A stretch of DNA of 64,000 nucleotides from contig NZ_CANMIJ010000002.1 of NCBI RefSeq assembly GCF_947497915.1, positions 682,001 through 746,000 of the forward strand. The letters are read 5' to 3'. Numbering within the stretch: position 1 is the first letter of the stretch; each line of letters begins with the position of its first letter. This document shows positions 35,511 through 44,726 of the stretch, piece after piece. Made by a program: the position numbers and the translations under genes. The stretch is from an uncultured Erythrobacter sp. (GTDB lineage: Bacteria; Pseudomonadota; Alphaproteobacteria; Sphingomonadales; Sphingomonadaceae). The notes below the pieces were generated by a model. The model saw nothing but the letters and a program-made list of their open reading frames with translations, searched no databases and was not told where the DNA came from.

Positions 35511-36230
35511 CTATATCTCAGCCAAAACCCAGTCTTCCTGCGCGGTCCGTGCATCCCCGCCGATCCGTGTCGTGATCCGCCGTGTGGCCTTTGAGAGCCA
35601 CGCGCCGCCCGGGGCTGATTTTGCGGTATAGATAAGCTCGAACTCGCCTTTCATCCCTTCGGGTAGGTCGATGGCCCGCACCAATTGCTGGTCGCGCCCA
35701 GCCGGGAAGAACAAATCAGCGGGCAGCTGATCAATCAATGCGGCGCTCGCCTGCTGCATCTGTGCCAGATAGTGTTTGTGGCGGGCCTGCCGCGAAGCCG
35801 GTTGCGCTGTCCCCGCAAGCATCTCTTGCGCGGTCTGCGCAGCCGCAGAGATATCGCTCTCCAATGCGTGATCACCGGCCGCCACGATATGCCCATTGCT
35901 GGACAAAAGGATCGGCCACATACCGTCGGTTGAGCGTTCTTGTTCGATCTTGGCGATCGGCGCGAGCTGCTCTGGCGCGTCGACTTTGGCCATAAGCTGC
36001 GATCCGCTCACCGTGATGCCGCGCCCCTGCGCTGCGAAGGCCACCTGCCATTCGCGGTGAACGATGATCGCTTTTCCATCGCCAAGGTGCCGTGTGATTC
36101 TGCGCGATAAGCGCATCGGGCCGGCGGGAATGGCAATTGGCTCCATCGCCGATACAGGCAAACCGGATAAGCCAGCACAGCCAGCTACGCCCAGGCCCAG
36201 TCCAAATTTGCGACGTGTTATCCCTGACAT
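35511..36230 (-). CDS. Tat-exported protein of unknown function
   Basis: 239 residues. The N-terminus ITRRKFGLGLGVAGCAGLSGLP is a twin-arginine signal (TRRKFG) with a hydrophobic core, so the protein is probably folded before export. The mature part has no motif that I recognise. It contains a pair of strands around KAIIVHREWQVAFAAQG and a long helical region rich in Ala/Gln. I chose the start at 36230, which places the RR motif near residue 6. It lies 14 bp downstream of cutA on the same strand and may be cotranscribed. Confidence 0.65.
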   Translation of the reverse strand: MSGITRRKFGLGLGVAGCAGLSGLPVSAMEPIAIPAGPMRLSRRITRHLGDGKAIIVHREWQVAFAAQGRGITVSGSQLMAKVDAPEQLAPIAKIEQERSTDGMWPILLSSNGHIVAAGDHALESDISAAAQTAQEMLAGTAQPASRQARHKHYLAQMQQASAALIDQLPADLFFPAGRDQQLVRAIDLPEGMKGEFELIYTAKSAPGGAWLSKATRRITTRIGGDARTAQEDWVLAEI

Positions 36231-36244
36231 GCCGAGCACCAATT

Positions 36245-36580
36245 CTATTTCATCTTATCGCCCGTTTGTAGGGCCAACCAATCCAATGTCGCAGGGTGCG
36301 CTTTGTCGCACGACCAACCGACGATTGCCGGTGTATCATAGGGATGGCATTCACCCAATCTAATAACCAAGTGATCGCACTTGCTTTGCGTAGTCTTGAA
36401 CAAAACGGCGACTTCAACATCGCTGCCACGCTCTCCGTTCCATTCGAATAGCGATTCAATATCGCCCATAATATTGGCGCAGGCGATCAGTTTTTCGTCG
36501 AGTAATATGCCAGCAACTTTGCGAGCCGCCTCCCTATCGGGGAAAGGGCACCATACCAAAGCCGCTGTAGGTTCGATCAT
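36245..36580 (-). CDS. cutA: CutA divalent-ion tolerance family protein
   Basis: 111 residues with the CutA1 pattern: an N-terminal strand VWCPFPDREAARKVAGILLDEKLIACANIM, then WNGERGSDVEVAVLFKTTQSKCDHLVIRLGECHPYDTPAI. It is a trimeric cytosolic protein; copper or other divalent metal binding has been proposed and the role is unsettled. The start overlaps the ctaA stop (ATGA). A longer open frame exists upstream in another gene and is spurious. Confidence 0.92.
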   Translation of the reverse strand: MIEPTAALVWCPFPDREAARKVAGILLDEKLIACANIMGDIESLFEWNGERGSDVEVAVLFKTTQSKCDHLVIRLGECHPYDTPAIVGWSCDKAHPATLDWLALQTGDKMK

Positions 36581-37671
36581 GTGGGCCGGTGTTCGGCACG
36601 CTGCGCAGACTGACGCGCGGCCCCTTCGGCATGCATCGCCCACGCGGTGGCTCCGACAAGAAGCGCGCCCACCAATTGGTGAGCCGCTGCGATCCAGAGT
36701 GACACACCGCTGAGGACAGTCGCAATGCCGAGAGCGATCATAATGCCAAACACGGCGTTGAGCGCAATCGCGGCAGTCCGGTCCGCTTTGCGAGTGCGGC
36801 GCGCCTGCCAAATGAGCGCGCCCACGGCGGCCCACGCCCACCAGCGATGGAGGAAATGTAGGACAAACGGATCATGCGTCAGCGTCCAGAGAAAGCCAGA
36901 CGAGAAATCAAACTCGGGGATCAGCCGACCATTCATCAGCGGCCAATCATACGCCGCATGTCCGGCGTTCAATCCTGCAACCCATGCGCCGAGCAGCAGC
37001 TGGATGAATAGGATCAGGGCCACAACCATCGCAGCGCCGGTAATCGGGGCAGGGCGCGCATTGGGCTCTCTCGCGGTGCGCCGCATATCGCGAGCGGTCC
37101 AAACAAGGCAGGCGAGCAGCAGCAGCGCCGTGAGCAGATGCAGTGAAAGGCGGAAATGGCTGACATCCGTCATATCGCCAACCAGCCCCGATTGAACCAT
37201 CAGCCAGCCGAACAATCCCTGAAGTCCGCCAAGCGCCAGCAATCCGACCAAGCGGCCTTTGTAGCCCGCCGGGATCGCCCCCTTCACCCAAAACCAGACC
37301 AGCGGCAGCGCGTAGACCATGCCCACTAACCGCGCGAGCAGGCGGTGGAACCACTCCCAAAAATAGATGAATTTGAATTCGGCCAGCGTCATCCCGCCAA
37401 TGCTTGCCTCCAGCCGGTATTCCGGCGTTGCTTGATATTTGGCGAACTCATCCTGCCATGCGGCATCGCTTAACGGCGGCAATATGCCTGTCGCGACATC
37501 CCATTCGGTGATCGAAAGGCCGCTTTCAGTCAGACGTGTGATCCCCCCGACCAGAACGATGACCACCACGAAGGCAGCAACAATCTCTAGCCAACGCGCA
37601 ATCGCGAGCGGGCGCGCCAATGCGGCATTCATAGTGCCTTTGTCGGCAAGAGAGGTTGAAGCGGTAGTCAT
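36577..37671 (-). CDS. ctaA: heme A synthase, COX15/CtaA type
   Basis: 364 residues with eight predicted hydrophobic segments. The conserved His-bearing segments are present: FWEWFHRLLARLVG, SHFRLSLHL, HAAYDWPLMNG and FLHRWWAWAAVG. It oxidises the C8 methyl of heme O to a formyl, giving heme A for cytochrome c oxidase in the inner membrane. Its stop overlaps the cutA start. No other cytochrome oxidase gene is in the window. Confidence 0.94.
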   Translation of the reverse strand: MTTASTSLADKGTMNAALARPLAIARWLEIVAAFVVVIVLVGGITRLTESGLSITEWDVATGILPPLSDAAWQDEFAKYQATPEYRLEASIGGMTLAEFKFIYFWEWFHRLLARLVGMVYALPLVWFWVKGAIPAGYKGRLVGLLALGGLQGLFGWLMVQSGLVGDMTDVSHFRLSLHLLTALLLLACLVWTARDMRRTAREPNARPAPITGAAMVVALILFIQLLLGAWVAGLNAGHAAYDWPLMNGRLIPEFDFSSGFLWTLTHDPFVLHFLHRWWAWAAVGALIWQARRTRKADRTAAIALNAVFGIMIALGIATVLSGVSLWIAAAHQLVGALLVGATAWAMHAEGAARQSAQRAEHRPT

Positions 37672-37765
37672 AGAGGCGCGTAAATGTGCGCCAAGCCGCC
37701 TCTGCGCAAGCCTATTTGCCGCAAATGATGGTGTGCGTGGCGCAATAATCGCGATTGCTCCTTGC

Positions 37766-37788
37766 GAAATGTGATAATGTTACATATG
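37766..37788. promoter_or_regulatory. Zur-box-like 23-bp element upstream of the MerC gene
   Basis: The element begins GAAATGTGATAATGT and ends TACATATG. Against the proteobacterial Zur consensus as I recall it (imperfect palindrome around GTTATA-N-TATAAC), 17 of 22 defined positions agree. It lies 15 bases before the MerC start codon. The other three promoter-proximal positions are not distinguishable. Confidence 0.5.
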
Positions 37789-37802
37789 TGCATTCTAACA
37801 GC

Positions 37803-38183
37803 ATGACTGACACCTCTTCCTCGATTCGCCGCCGGTTTGACCGTGCAGGCATTGTGCTCGCCGGGCTCTGCGTGCTGCATTGCATTGCGACGGTGGTGCT
37901 TGTGTCGGCTTTGGGCGTTGGCGGGCACTTCCTGCTTTCGCCGGAATTTCACCGCGTTGGCCTAGCTCTTGCGCTGATTATTGCGGCGGTTGCGATTGGT
38001 TGGGGCGCGTTGAAACACCGCCGCGCTGCGCCGTTTGTGACGGCGATGATGGGACTGACCTTTATGGGCGGCGCGCTCGCAATGCCGCATGGAACCGGTG
38101 AAGTTGTGCTGACGATTATCGGCGTATCGCTGGTAACCGTGGGCCACTTGCTCAACATGCGCCCCTTCGCCAAGCGCGGCTGA
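37803..38183 (+). CDS. MerC-domain membrane protein
   Basis: 126 residues, with four hydrophobic segments. GLCVLHCIATVV carries the Cys-x3-Cys pair that defines MerC-type metal transporters, near residue 22. Other genomes often pair such genes with zinc regulation. The operator-like element at 37766-37788 suggests zinc control here. The start at 37803 follows that element by 15 bases; an in-frame codon at 37755 would start within it. Confidence 0.85.
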   Translation: MTDTSSSIRRRFDRAGIVLAGLCVLHCIATVVLVSALGVGGHFLLSPEFHRVGLALALIIAAVAIGWGALKHRRAAPFVTAMMGLTFMGGALAMPHGTGEVVLTIIGVSLVTVGHLLNMRPFAKRG

Positions 38184-38258
38184 TCCAGAACAGCTGATCT
38201 CTTCTTACTGGCAAACTCGCGGTTGCGCTTCGCGCGGCGCGGGCTATTTCACCTTGTC

Positions 38259-39251
38259 ATGAGCGATATGAAATCCATCACCTTGAACGGCGAAGCGCGC
38301 CAGAGCGCAGCCTCCTCCATCGCAGACCTCGTGCGCGAGCTTGATCTAACACCCGAAAAGGTCGCGGTTGAACGCAACGGCGTGATTGTCCCTCGCTCCA
38401 CCTTGGAAGACGCCTCCCTCGCATCAGGCGACACGCTCGAAATCGTCCACTTTGTAGGCGGGGGCGATCATAGCGTGTCATCAGACGACACATGGACCGT
38501 CGCGGGACGCACCTTCAAATCGCGTCTGATTGTCGGCACGGGCAAGTATAAAGACTTTGAACAAAACGCCGCCGCCGTCGAAGCGAGCGGCGCGGAAATC
38601 GTCACGGTCGCTGTGCGCCGCGTGAATGTCAGCGATCCCAAGGCGCCGATGCTCACCGATTTCATCGACCCTAAGAAAACGACCTACTTGCCCAACACGG
38701 CGGGCTGTTTCACCGCTGATGATGCGATCCGCACCTTGCGGCTGGCGCGCGAAGCGGGCGGCTGGGATCTTGTAAAGCTCGAAGTGCTCGGCGAGGCGCG
38801 CACGCTTTATCCCGACATGCGCGAAACGCTGAAAGCGACCGAGACTCTCGCAAAAGAGGGCTTTCTCCCGATGGTGTACTGCGTTGATGACCCCATCGCC
38901 GCAAAGCAATTGGAAGAGGCGGGCGCGGTCGCCGTCATGCCTCTTGGCGCACCGATTGGATCGGGGCTTGGGATTCAAAATCAGGTGACCATCCGCTTGA
39001 TCGTCGAAGGCGCGAATGTGCCCGTTCTGGTCGATGCAGGTGTCGGCACGGCGTCGGATGCAGCGGTTGGCATGGAGTTGGGTTGTGACGGCATCCTGAT
39101 GAACACTGCCATTGCTGAGGCGAAAGACCCGATCCGCATGGCACGCGCGATGAAACTGGCGGTGGAGGCGGGACGCGAAGCCTATCTGTCGGGCCGCATG
39201 GGCCGCCGGAAATACGCCGATCCATCAAGCCCGCTGGCTGGGTTGATTTAA
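38259..39251 (+). CDS. thiG: fused ThiS-ThiG: sulfur carrier plus thiazole synthase
   Basis: 330 residues. Residues 5-69 are a complete ThiS ubiquitin-like domain ending VGGG (67-69). From about 76 the thiazole synthase domain follows: [30 protein letters not shown] with the Schiff-base lysine region, and [18 protein letters not shown]. ThiG makes the thiazole phosphate of thiamine from a ThiS thiocarboxylate, DXP and dehydroglycine. The Gly-Gly tail that must be free for thiocarboxylation is internal here. Such fusions are known in other bacteria. No TPP riboswitch is visible in the 75-bp upstream gap. Confidence 0.92.
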   Translation: MSDMKSITLNGEARQSAASSIADLVRELDLTPEKVAVERNGVIVPRSTLEDASLASGDTLEIVHFVGGGDHSVSSDDTWTVAGRTFKSRLIVGTGKYKDFEQNAAAVEASGAEIVTVAVRRVNVSDPKAPMLTDFIDPKKTTYLPNTAGCFTADDAIRTLRLAREAGGWDLVKLEVLGEARTLYPDMRETLKATETLAKEGFLPMVYCVDDPIAAKQLEEAGAVAVMPLGAPIGSGLGIQNQVTIRLIVEGANVPVLVDAGVGTASDAAVGMELGCDGILMNTAIAEAKDPIRMARAMKLAVEAGREAYLSGRMGRRKYADPSSPLAGLI

Positions 39252-39406
39252 GCAACTTTCCTGAAGTGCGTTGGAAACAGCCCGTGAACCGGGTCGCAAA
39301 GGCGACTGCCCGCCCGCAACGGCGGTTGGCCTGCGGAAAAACAAACGAAGCTAACGCATAATTAACCACGATGCGGGAAAACATCTCTCGAACAGGGAGA
39401 CGGGCC

Positions 39407-39937
39407 GTGACACTTACCAGCACTGCAAACTTATATATCGGTGAAATGCGCGAGTTCGCAGGCTTCGGCCCGTCCGAGCAACGCTATATCAAGCGCAGCC
39501 TCGATATCGGGATGTCGCGTTCGGATGCTTTCAAGCTGTGGGGCACGACCGAAGCAGAAAACGCTGCGATCCGACGCCAATATGTCGCTTATCAGGATTT
39601 GAAAGCGCTCCGCTCCATGGTCCCGCAAGACGGCTCCATTGGTGAAATTGAGCGCTTCCTTGGAAAGCTGACCCGCATGACAACCTTTGATCTGGGGCAA
39701 GAACAGCTGGTCTGCTTTTCCGCGTTCCGATTTCTTTATGAGCGTTTGCTCGGCGCATCGGCGCGGCCATACCTTCCCGCGGCCTTCTGCGCGGCAGCGG
39801 CCCTCCCCATGATTCGCCCGCAGCACCGCAAAATGCTGCTGCAAAGCCTCAGCGAAGCCGCCGCAACCGCGCCTGCATGGTCAGAAGCAGAACCGAGCTT
39901 TTATCCCGAATTTATCGAGGATGTTGAAGCGGCTTGA
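39407..39937 (+). CDS. hypothetical conserved-looking protein
   Basis: 176 residues from the chosen start (GTG at 39407, 7 bases after GGGAGA); an in-frame ATG at 39371 has no ribosome binding site. It is soluble, with no signal or membrane segment. It contains ERRYIKRSLDIGMSRSDAF-like QRYIKRSLDIGMSRSDAFKLWG, an alpha-helical N-terminal half and a Pro/Ala-rich end with FYPEFIEDVEA. I do not recognise a family. It converges on the acyl-CoA synthetase gene with only 7 bp between stops. Confidence 0.55.
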   Translation: MTLTSTANLYIGEMREFAGFGPSEQRYIKRSLDIGMSRSDAFKLWGTTEAENAAIRRQYVAYQDLKALRSMVPQDGSIGEIERFLGKLTRMTTFDLGQEQLVCFSAFRFLYERLLGASARPYLPAAFCAAAALPMIRPQHRKMLLQSLSEAAATAPAWSEAEPSFYPEFIEDVEAA

Positions 39938-39944
39938 GAGAGCT

Positions 39945-41804
39945 TTACCGGTACATTCCGCCGATCCGCTCTTCATAGCGATCACGGATTTTGTGGCGCC
40001 GGATCTTCATGCTTGGCGTCATCTCCTCGTTGTCGATCGAGAAGGCTTCGTCTGAAAATTCGAACTTGCGCACTTTTTCGACCACGGAAAGGTCAACGTT
40101 GGTCCGATCCACGGCTTTGCGCACTGCCTGCTTGAATGCGGGCAGATCTTGCAGCGCCTTGAGGTCGTATTTCTCGTCATTGGCGCGCGCCCATTCGAGC
40201 GCCCATTCCGCGTCTGGCACGATCAGGCCGACAACATAAGGCCGCTTGTCCCCGCTAACCATCGCCTGCGCGATTTCCGGTTGCAGTGTCAGCATGCCTT
40301 CGATTTTTTGCGGGGCGACATTGTCACCCTTGTCGTTGACGATCATATCTTTCTTACGATCGGTGATCACGATCCGGCCAGCCTCGTCGAGATGCCCGAT
40401 ATCGCCGGTATGCAGCCAGCCATCTTGGATTGTCCGCGCTGTTTCCGCGTCGTTTTGCCAGTATCCGTGCATCACCAGCTCGCCGCGGCACAAAATCTCG
40501 CCATCCTCGGCGATCTTGATCTCCACACCGCGCATTGGTGGGCCGACAGTGTCCATTTTTAAGCCGGTTTTGGGGCGGTTGCAGCTCATCACGGGTCCGG
40601 CCTCGGTCTGGCCGTAACCTTGCAGCATGGTGAGGCCCATCGCTTCGAAGAAATTGCCGACTTCGGGATTGAGGGGCGCCCCGCCTGATACCATTGCCTT
40701 GATCCGGCCACCGAATTTCAGGCGGATTTTCGGGCGAAGTGTCTTCTCAACGAGGAAATCGAGCGGTTTGTCACGCAGCCGCTTTTTCCCTCCTTTGGAA
40801 TTTTCACTGATCTTCAGCGCGCTATCCATCATGAAATTGGCGACTTTGCCCTGCTTCTCGACTTGTTTCATGATCCGCGTGCGCAACACTTCGAACAGGC
40901 GCGGCACGACGACCATGATGGTCGGGCGCGTTTCCTCGATATTGCTGGCGAGCTTTTCCAGACCTTCGGAATAATAGATTTCCGCGCCAACAGAGATCGG
41001 CAAATATTGCCCGCCCGTATGCTCGTAAGCGTGGCTGAGCGGGAGGAAGGACAGGAAGCGTTCGTCCTGAATGCCAAAATCGGTGATCAGGATTTCAGCT
41101 GCGCCTGCGATATTGCACAAAATCGATCCGTGGTGCTGCATCACGCCGCGCGGCGCGCCGCCAGTGCCGCTGGTGTAAATGAGGCAAGCGGTGTCTTCGC
41201 GGACAATGCCACTTACGCGCGCCTGAACAGCCTCGCGCGCCGCCTTGGCATCGCCAGCAACCAGATCGCCCCAATTGTGATAGTCGAAACTGCCCGATTG
41301 TTTGCGGTGGAGGTCTTCGATGCCGATTACGTGATCGATGATGCCGGTGCGCCCGATTGCACCGACCAGCGGGCCGAGCAGTTTCTCGGTCGAGACAATC
41401 ACAGCGCGCGCGCCGGAATTGTCGAGGATATGCGCGTGATCGCGCTCTGTATTGGTGATGTAGGTCGGCACCGAAATACAGCCAGCCGCCATGATTGCGA
41501 TATCCGCGACACACCATTCGGGGCGGTTTTCAGAGACGATGGCAACACGGTCCCCCTCGGACAGGCCAAGGTGGCGCAGGCTTTCTGCCAGCAAGCAAAT
41601 CTGATCGGCGGTCTCTGCCCAGCTTTGCGTGACCCATTTGCCATCAGACTTGCGGCCCAAAAACGGGGCATCGCCTTTCTCATCCGCGCGTTTCAGGAAC
41701 AGTTCGACCAGATTGCTGGCGGCGTCGATGTCTTGCAACCACTGCGCGTCATTGGGATCAACCACCGGGCGATCACCGATATGTGTTTCTGGAGCGTTCA
41801 CCAA
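39945..41804 (-). CDS. long-chain acyl-CoA synthetase (AMP-dependent)
   Basis: 619 residues, ANL superfamily. The AMP-binding signature YTSGTGGAPRGVMQHHGS lies near residue 210, the A5 GYGQTEAGP region near 395, and the hinge GDIGHLDEAGRIVITDRKKD near 470. There is a C-terminal catalytic lysine region (EEMTPSMKIRRHKI). It activates fatty acids to acyl-CoA via acyl-AMP in the cytosol or at the membrane. The size and motif order fit the FadD/FadD-like group, but not a specific chain length. Confidence 0.9.
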   Translation of the reverse strand: MVNAPETHIGDRPVVDPNDAQWLQDIDAASNLVELFLKRADEKGDAPFLGRKSDGKWVTQSWAETADQICLLAESLRHLGLSEGDRVAIVSENRPEWCVADIAIMAAGCISVPTYITNTERDHAHILDNSGARAVIVSTEKLLGPLVGAIGRTGIIDHVIGIEDLHRKQSGSFDYHNWGDLVAGDAKAAREAVQARVSGIVREDTACLIYTSGTGGAPRGVMQHHGSILCNIAGAAEILITDFGIQDERFLSFLPLSHAYEHTGGQYLPISVGAEIYYSEGLEKLASNIEETRPTIMVVVPRLFEVLRTRIMKQVEKQGKVANFMMDSALKISENSKGGKKRLRDKPLDFLVEKTLRPKIRLKFGGRIKAMVSGGAPLNPEVGNFFEAMGLTMLQGYGQTEAGPVMSCNRPKTGLKMDTVGPPMRGVEIKIAEDGEILCRGELVMHGYWQNDAETARTIQDGWLHTGDIGHLDEAGRIVITDRKKDMIVNDKGDNVAPQKIEGMLTLQPEIAQAMVSGDKRPYVVGLIVPDAEWALEWARANDEKYDLKALQDLPAFKQAVRKAVDRTNVDLSVVEKVRKFEFSDEAFSIDNEEMTPSMKIRRHKIRDRYEERIGGMYR

Positions 41805-41898
41805 TTTCTCTCCTGCGCCCTAAATCCGGGCTCAATATCTCTCTCGTCTGCCGAGTTAGTGGCTCATCGCCGCAGCGGCAAGCATTGGCGCATTTGCG

Positions 41899-43617
41899 TC
41901 ATTCGTAACCGAGCAGATCGGCGACGCGCGGATCGCCTGCGGCTTCCCAGCCATTGTCGGTGCGGCGCAGCGCGTTTGCTTTGCCGCGCGGCGATAGAAC
42001 TCGCAAAGTGCCGTGGCCTAACGCTTCGAATTCAGCCGTCATTCCGGCAACTGGCCCACCTTCTTCGGTGATCACCGTGGAGCCAAAACCCATGACGAGC
42101 GGCAAAGCGAGGGCCTGTTCGGCGGTCATTCCGAAATCAATCACGCCAATGATCGAGCGCGCGACCTGCACCGGGATTGTCGGCCCGCCAGCCGCGCCAA
42201 TGACCAGCACAACCTCGCTGCCCTTATCAAAGACGATGGTCGGCGCCATCGACGAGCGGGGGCGTTTTCCGCCTTCGACGCGGTTGGCGACGGGCTTTCC
42301 ATCAACTTCGGGCGATGAGCTGAAATCGGTGAGTTCATTGTTGAGATAGAACCCGCCAAAATGCAGGCCCGAACCGAACGCACCTTCGATTGTGGATGTG
42401 TAGCTGACGGCATTGCCATCCGCGTCCACGACAGAGAAATGGGTGGTGCCATTTTCAGGCGGTTCATCCCCGTCAGCGCGGGCAAGCGGAGCGCCCGGAG
42501 GTGTGCCCGGCTTCGCCTCAGCCATGGCCTTGGCTGGATTGATCAAAGCTGCGCGGCGGGCGATGTAATCCGCATTGACGAGGCCTTTGACAGGCACTTC
42601 CACAAAATCACTATCGCCGATGTAAAGCTCTCGGTCGGCATAGGCGAGGCGCTGGGATTCGAGGAAAACGTGCCAAAAAGTCGCGCTATCCGGGCCCATT
42701 TCAGCAAGGTCGAACCGCTCCAACTGGCCAAGGATCTGGCCAACGGCAACGCCGCCTGATGAAGGCGGGCCCATCCCGCACACTTTGTATGTGCGATAAT
42801 CCACGCAAACGGCGTCACGTTGTTTTGCTTGGTATCCGACGATGTCGGAGGCATCCAATGTGCCGTCCTGCGGGGTTTGGGCGGAGACATAGGCGGAAAG
42901 TTCGCTGGCCGTGTCGACATAGAATGCCTGCGGGCCGTTGAGCGCCACCCGCTCCAGAGTATCGGCGAGGTCAGGCACAATTATGCGGGTTCCGACAGGC
43001 AGAGCCTCGCCGTCATCGCCAAAGAAGATCGCCCGCGCCGCTGCGGTCTTGTCCGCCCGTCCTTTGCTGCCGGAAAGCGACCCGTGGAGACGCCGGTTCA
43101 TCACGAACCCTTCGCGCGCGAGCATGATGGCGGGTTCAAACAATTCGGCCCATTCTAACTTGCCATGTTGCGCGTGCGCTTTGGCCGCGAGTGCAAGATT
43201 GCCCGGTACGCCGACGCTGAGGCCGGAAAGCGTGCGCGATGATCGCGGCAGGCGCTTGCCATCTGCATCAAGGAAACGCGTGCCCGTCGCCGAAGCAGGA
43301 GCGGTTTCGCGTCCGTCAAAGCTGGTGATCCCGCCGCCGCCCGCGCGGATCATGAAGCCGCCGCCGCCAATGCCGCTGCTTTGCGGTTCAACCACGGTCA
43401 GCGCGAGCATGACTGCGATCGCTGCATCGGTTGCAGAGCCGCCTTTGGCCAAAATGGCTTCGCCCGCTGCAGTTGCGCGCGGATCGGCCGCGCTTACCGC
43501 GCCGGCTGGCGCGGTGGCGGCTTCAACTGGCGGAACGCTTTGCGCGGGTGTTTCGTATGAGGAGCAGGCCGTCAGCGCGGCGCTTAGGGTGAGTGTAGCA
43601 AGGGTGCGTTTCAACAT
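41899..43617 (-). CDS. ggt: gamma-glutamyltransferase lipoprotein
   Basis: 572 residues. A lipoprotein signal (MLKRTLATLTLSAALTACSS) has its lipobox cysteine near residue 18. The Ntn-hydrolase domain contains the autocleavage threonine in ENGTTHFSVVDADGN and the SGIGGGGFMIR and STIEGAFGSGL segments. It cleaves the gamma-glutamyl bond of glutathione in the periplasm. I chose the ATG at 43617 with GAGGGG before it; an upstream in-frame start at 43668 would overlap pyrD. It lies 10 bp downstream of the pyrD stop. Confidence 0.94.
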   Translation of the reverse strand: MLKRTLATLTLSAALTACSSYETPAQSVPPVEAATAPAGAVSAADPRATAAGEAILAKGGSATDAAIAVMLALTVVEPQSSGIGGGGFMIRAGGGGITSFDGRETAPASATGTRFLDADGKRLPRSSRTLSGLSVGVPGNLALAAKAHAQHGKLEWAELFEPAIMLAREGFVMNRRLHGSLSGSKGRADKTAAARAIFFGDDGEALPVGTRIIVPDLADTLERVALNGPQAFYVDTASELSAYVSAQTPQDGTLDASDIVGYQAKQRDAVCVDYRTYKVCGMGPPSSGGVAVGQILGQLERFDLAEMGPDSATFWHVFLESQRLAYADRELYIGDSDFVEVPVKGLVNADYIARRAALINPAKAMAEAKPGTPPGAPLARADGDEPPENGTTHFSVVDADGNAVSYTSTIEGAFGSGLHFGGFYLNNELTDFSSSPEVDGKPVANRVEGGKRPRSSMAPTIVFDKGSEVVLVIGAAGGPTIPVQVARSIIGVIDFGMTAEQALALPLVMGFGSTVITEEGGPVAGMTAEFEALGHGTLRVLSPRGKANALRRTDNGWEAAGDPRVADLLGYE

Positions 43618-43627
43618 ACGCCCCTCG

Positions 43628-44680
43628 CTATTCGGTTCCGACCGCCTCTGCAATGCTGGTAAAGCCATCGCGTTTCATCAGGCGCTCCATGCCCGACACA
43701 ATGCGCGCGCCAAGCCCAGGTCCTTCGAACACCATCGCTGAATAGAGCTGGACGAGGCTGGCCCCTGCGCGGATGCGCGCCCACGCGTCCTCGGCACTGG
43801 CAATTCCGCCAACGCCCACCAGCGGAACTTCCCCGCCGGTTGCTGCGCGGAAATCGCGCACACGCTGCAACGCTAGGCTGCGCAAAGGCGCGCCAGATAG
43901 GCCGCCGGTCTCGCCTGCATGGTGAGATCGCAATTCGGGCCGCGAGATCGTGGTGTTCGACACGATCAGCGCGCCCAATTTCTTGTCGAGCGCGATGCGG
44001 GCAATTGCTTCAATGTCGGCAGGCTCCAGATCGGGGGCAACCTTGAGGAAGATCGGCGGAGCTTTATCCCCGCTGACTTCATCGCGCGCGGCAATCACGG
44101 CGTCGATCAAAGCGGTAAGAGCGCCCTCATCCTGCAACGCCCGCAGGCCCGGCGTGTTCGGGCTGGAGACATTAACCGCAAGATAGCTGGCATAAGGGGC
44201 CATGGTCCGCGCCATGATCGCGTAATCGGCGATCCTGTCCTCGGAATCTTTGTTTGCGCCAACATTGATGCCGACTATGCCGGGCTTGCCAGAGCGGGCC
44301 TTTAACCGGGCGAGTGCTGCGTCTGCGCCTGCATTGTTAAAGCCCATCCGATTGATGACGGCGGCATCTTCGACAAGACGGAAAAGGCGCGGTTTTGGAT
44401 TGCCGGCCTGTGGACGCGGAGTGATCGAGCCCACTTCGGTGAAACCAAAGCCGAGACCCAGCAGCGGATCGGGAACTTCGGCGTCTTTATCAAACCCCGC
44501 CGCAACACCGACCGGATTGGGAAAATGCAGCCCTGCGACATCCACTGACAAAGCGCCGCTCTTGGCAAGCGAAGATCGCGCGCCGCGTGTTGGCATGGCT
44601 TTCAGCCCGCCAATCGCGAGCCGGTGGCCCGTTTCAGAATCAAGCGCGAAAACTGCGGGTTTAATCAGTCGGAAAAGCAT
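43628..44680 (-). CDS. pyrD: dihydroorotate dehydrogenase, class 2 (quinone)
   Basis: 350 residues. FMN-binding stretches NPVGVAAGFDKDAEV, INRMGFNNAGADA and INVGANKDSEDRI are present, and the N-terminal extension (residues 1-45) is the membrane-associated helix pair of class 2. It oxidises dihydroorotate to orotate with ubiquinone for pyrimidine synthesis. A palindrome at 44709-44726 lies 29 bases upstream of its start. Confidence 0.95.
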   Translation of the reverse strand: MLFRLIKPAVFALDSETGHRLAIGGLKAMPTRGARSSLAKSGALSVDVAGLHFPNPVGVAAGFDKDAEVPDPLLGLGFGFTEVGSITPRPQAGNPKPRLFRLVEDAAVINRMGFNNAGADAALARLKARSGKPGIVGINVGANKDSEDRIADYAIMARTMAPYASYLAVNVSSPNTPGLRALQDEGALTALIDAVIAARDEVSGDKAPPIFLKVAPDLEPADIEAIARIALDKKLGALIVSNTTISRPELRSHHAGETGGLSGAPLRSLALQRVRDFRAATGGEVPLVGVGGIASAEDAWARIRAGASLVQLYSAMVFEGPGLGARIVSGMERLMKRDGFTSIAEAVGTE

Positions 44681-44708
44681 GGCGCGCGCCTATCGCAGGT
44701 TTCGCAAT

Positions 44709-44726
44709 CAGTCGAGTATTCGACTG
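44709..44726. promoter_or_regulatory. 18-bp palindrome upstream of pyrD
   Basis: CAGTCGA-GTAT-TCGACTG, perfect 7-bp arms with a 4-base centre. It lies 29 bases before the pyrD start on the minus strand, and about 130 bases before the terminator at 44858. It may be an operator or a hairpin; there is no U-run on the minus strand after it. Confidence 0.4.

Noticed and set aside
38184..38258. TPP riboswitch before thiS-thiG
   Set aside because: The gap is only 75 bases and lacks the CTGAGA box and paired arms.
40863..42071. 402-residue open frame antisense to the acyl-CoA synthetase and ggt ends
   Set aside because: Runs across two genes with clear families and has no homologue-like motif of its own.
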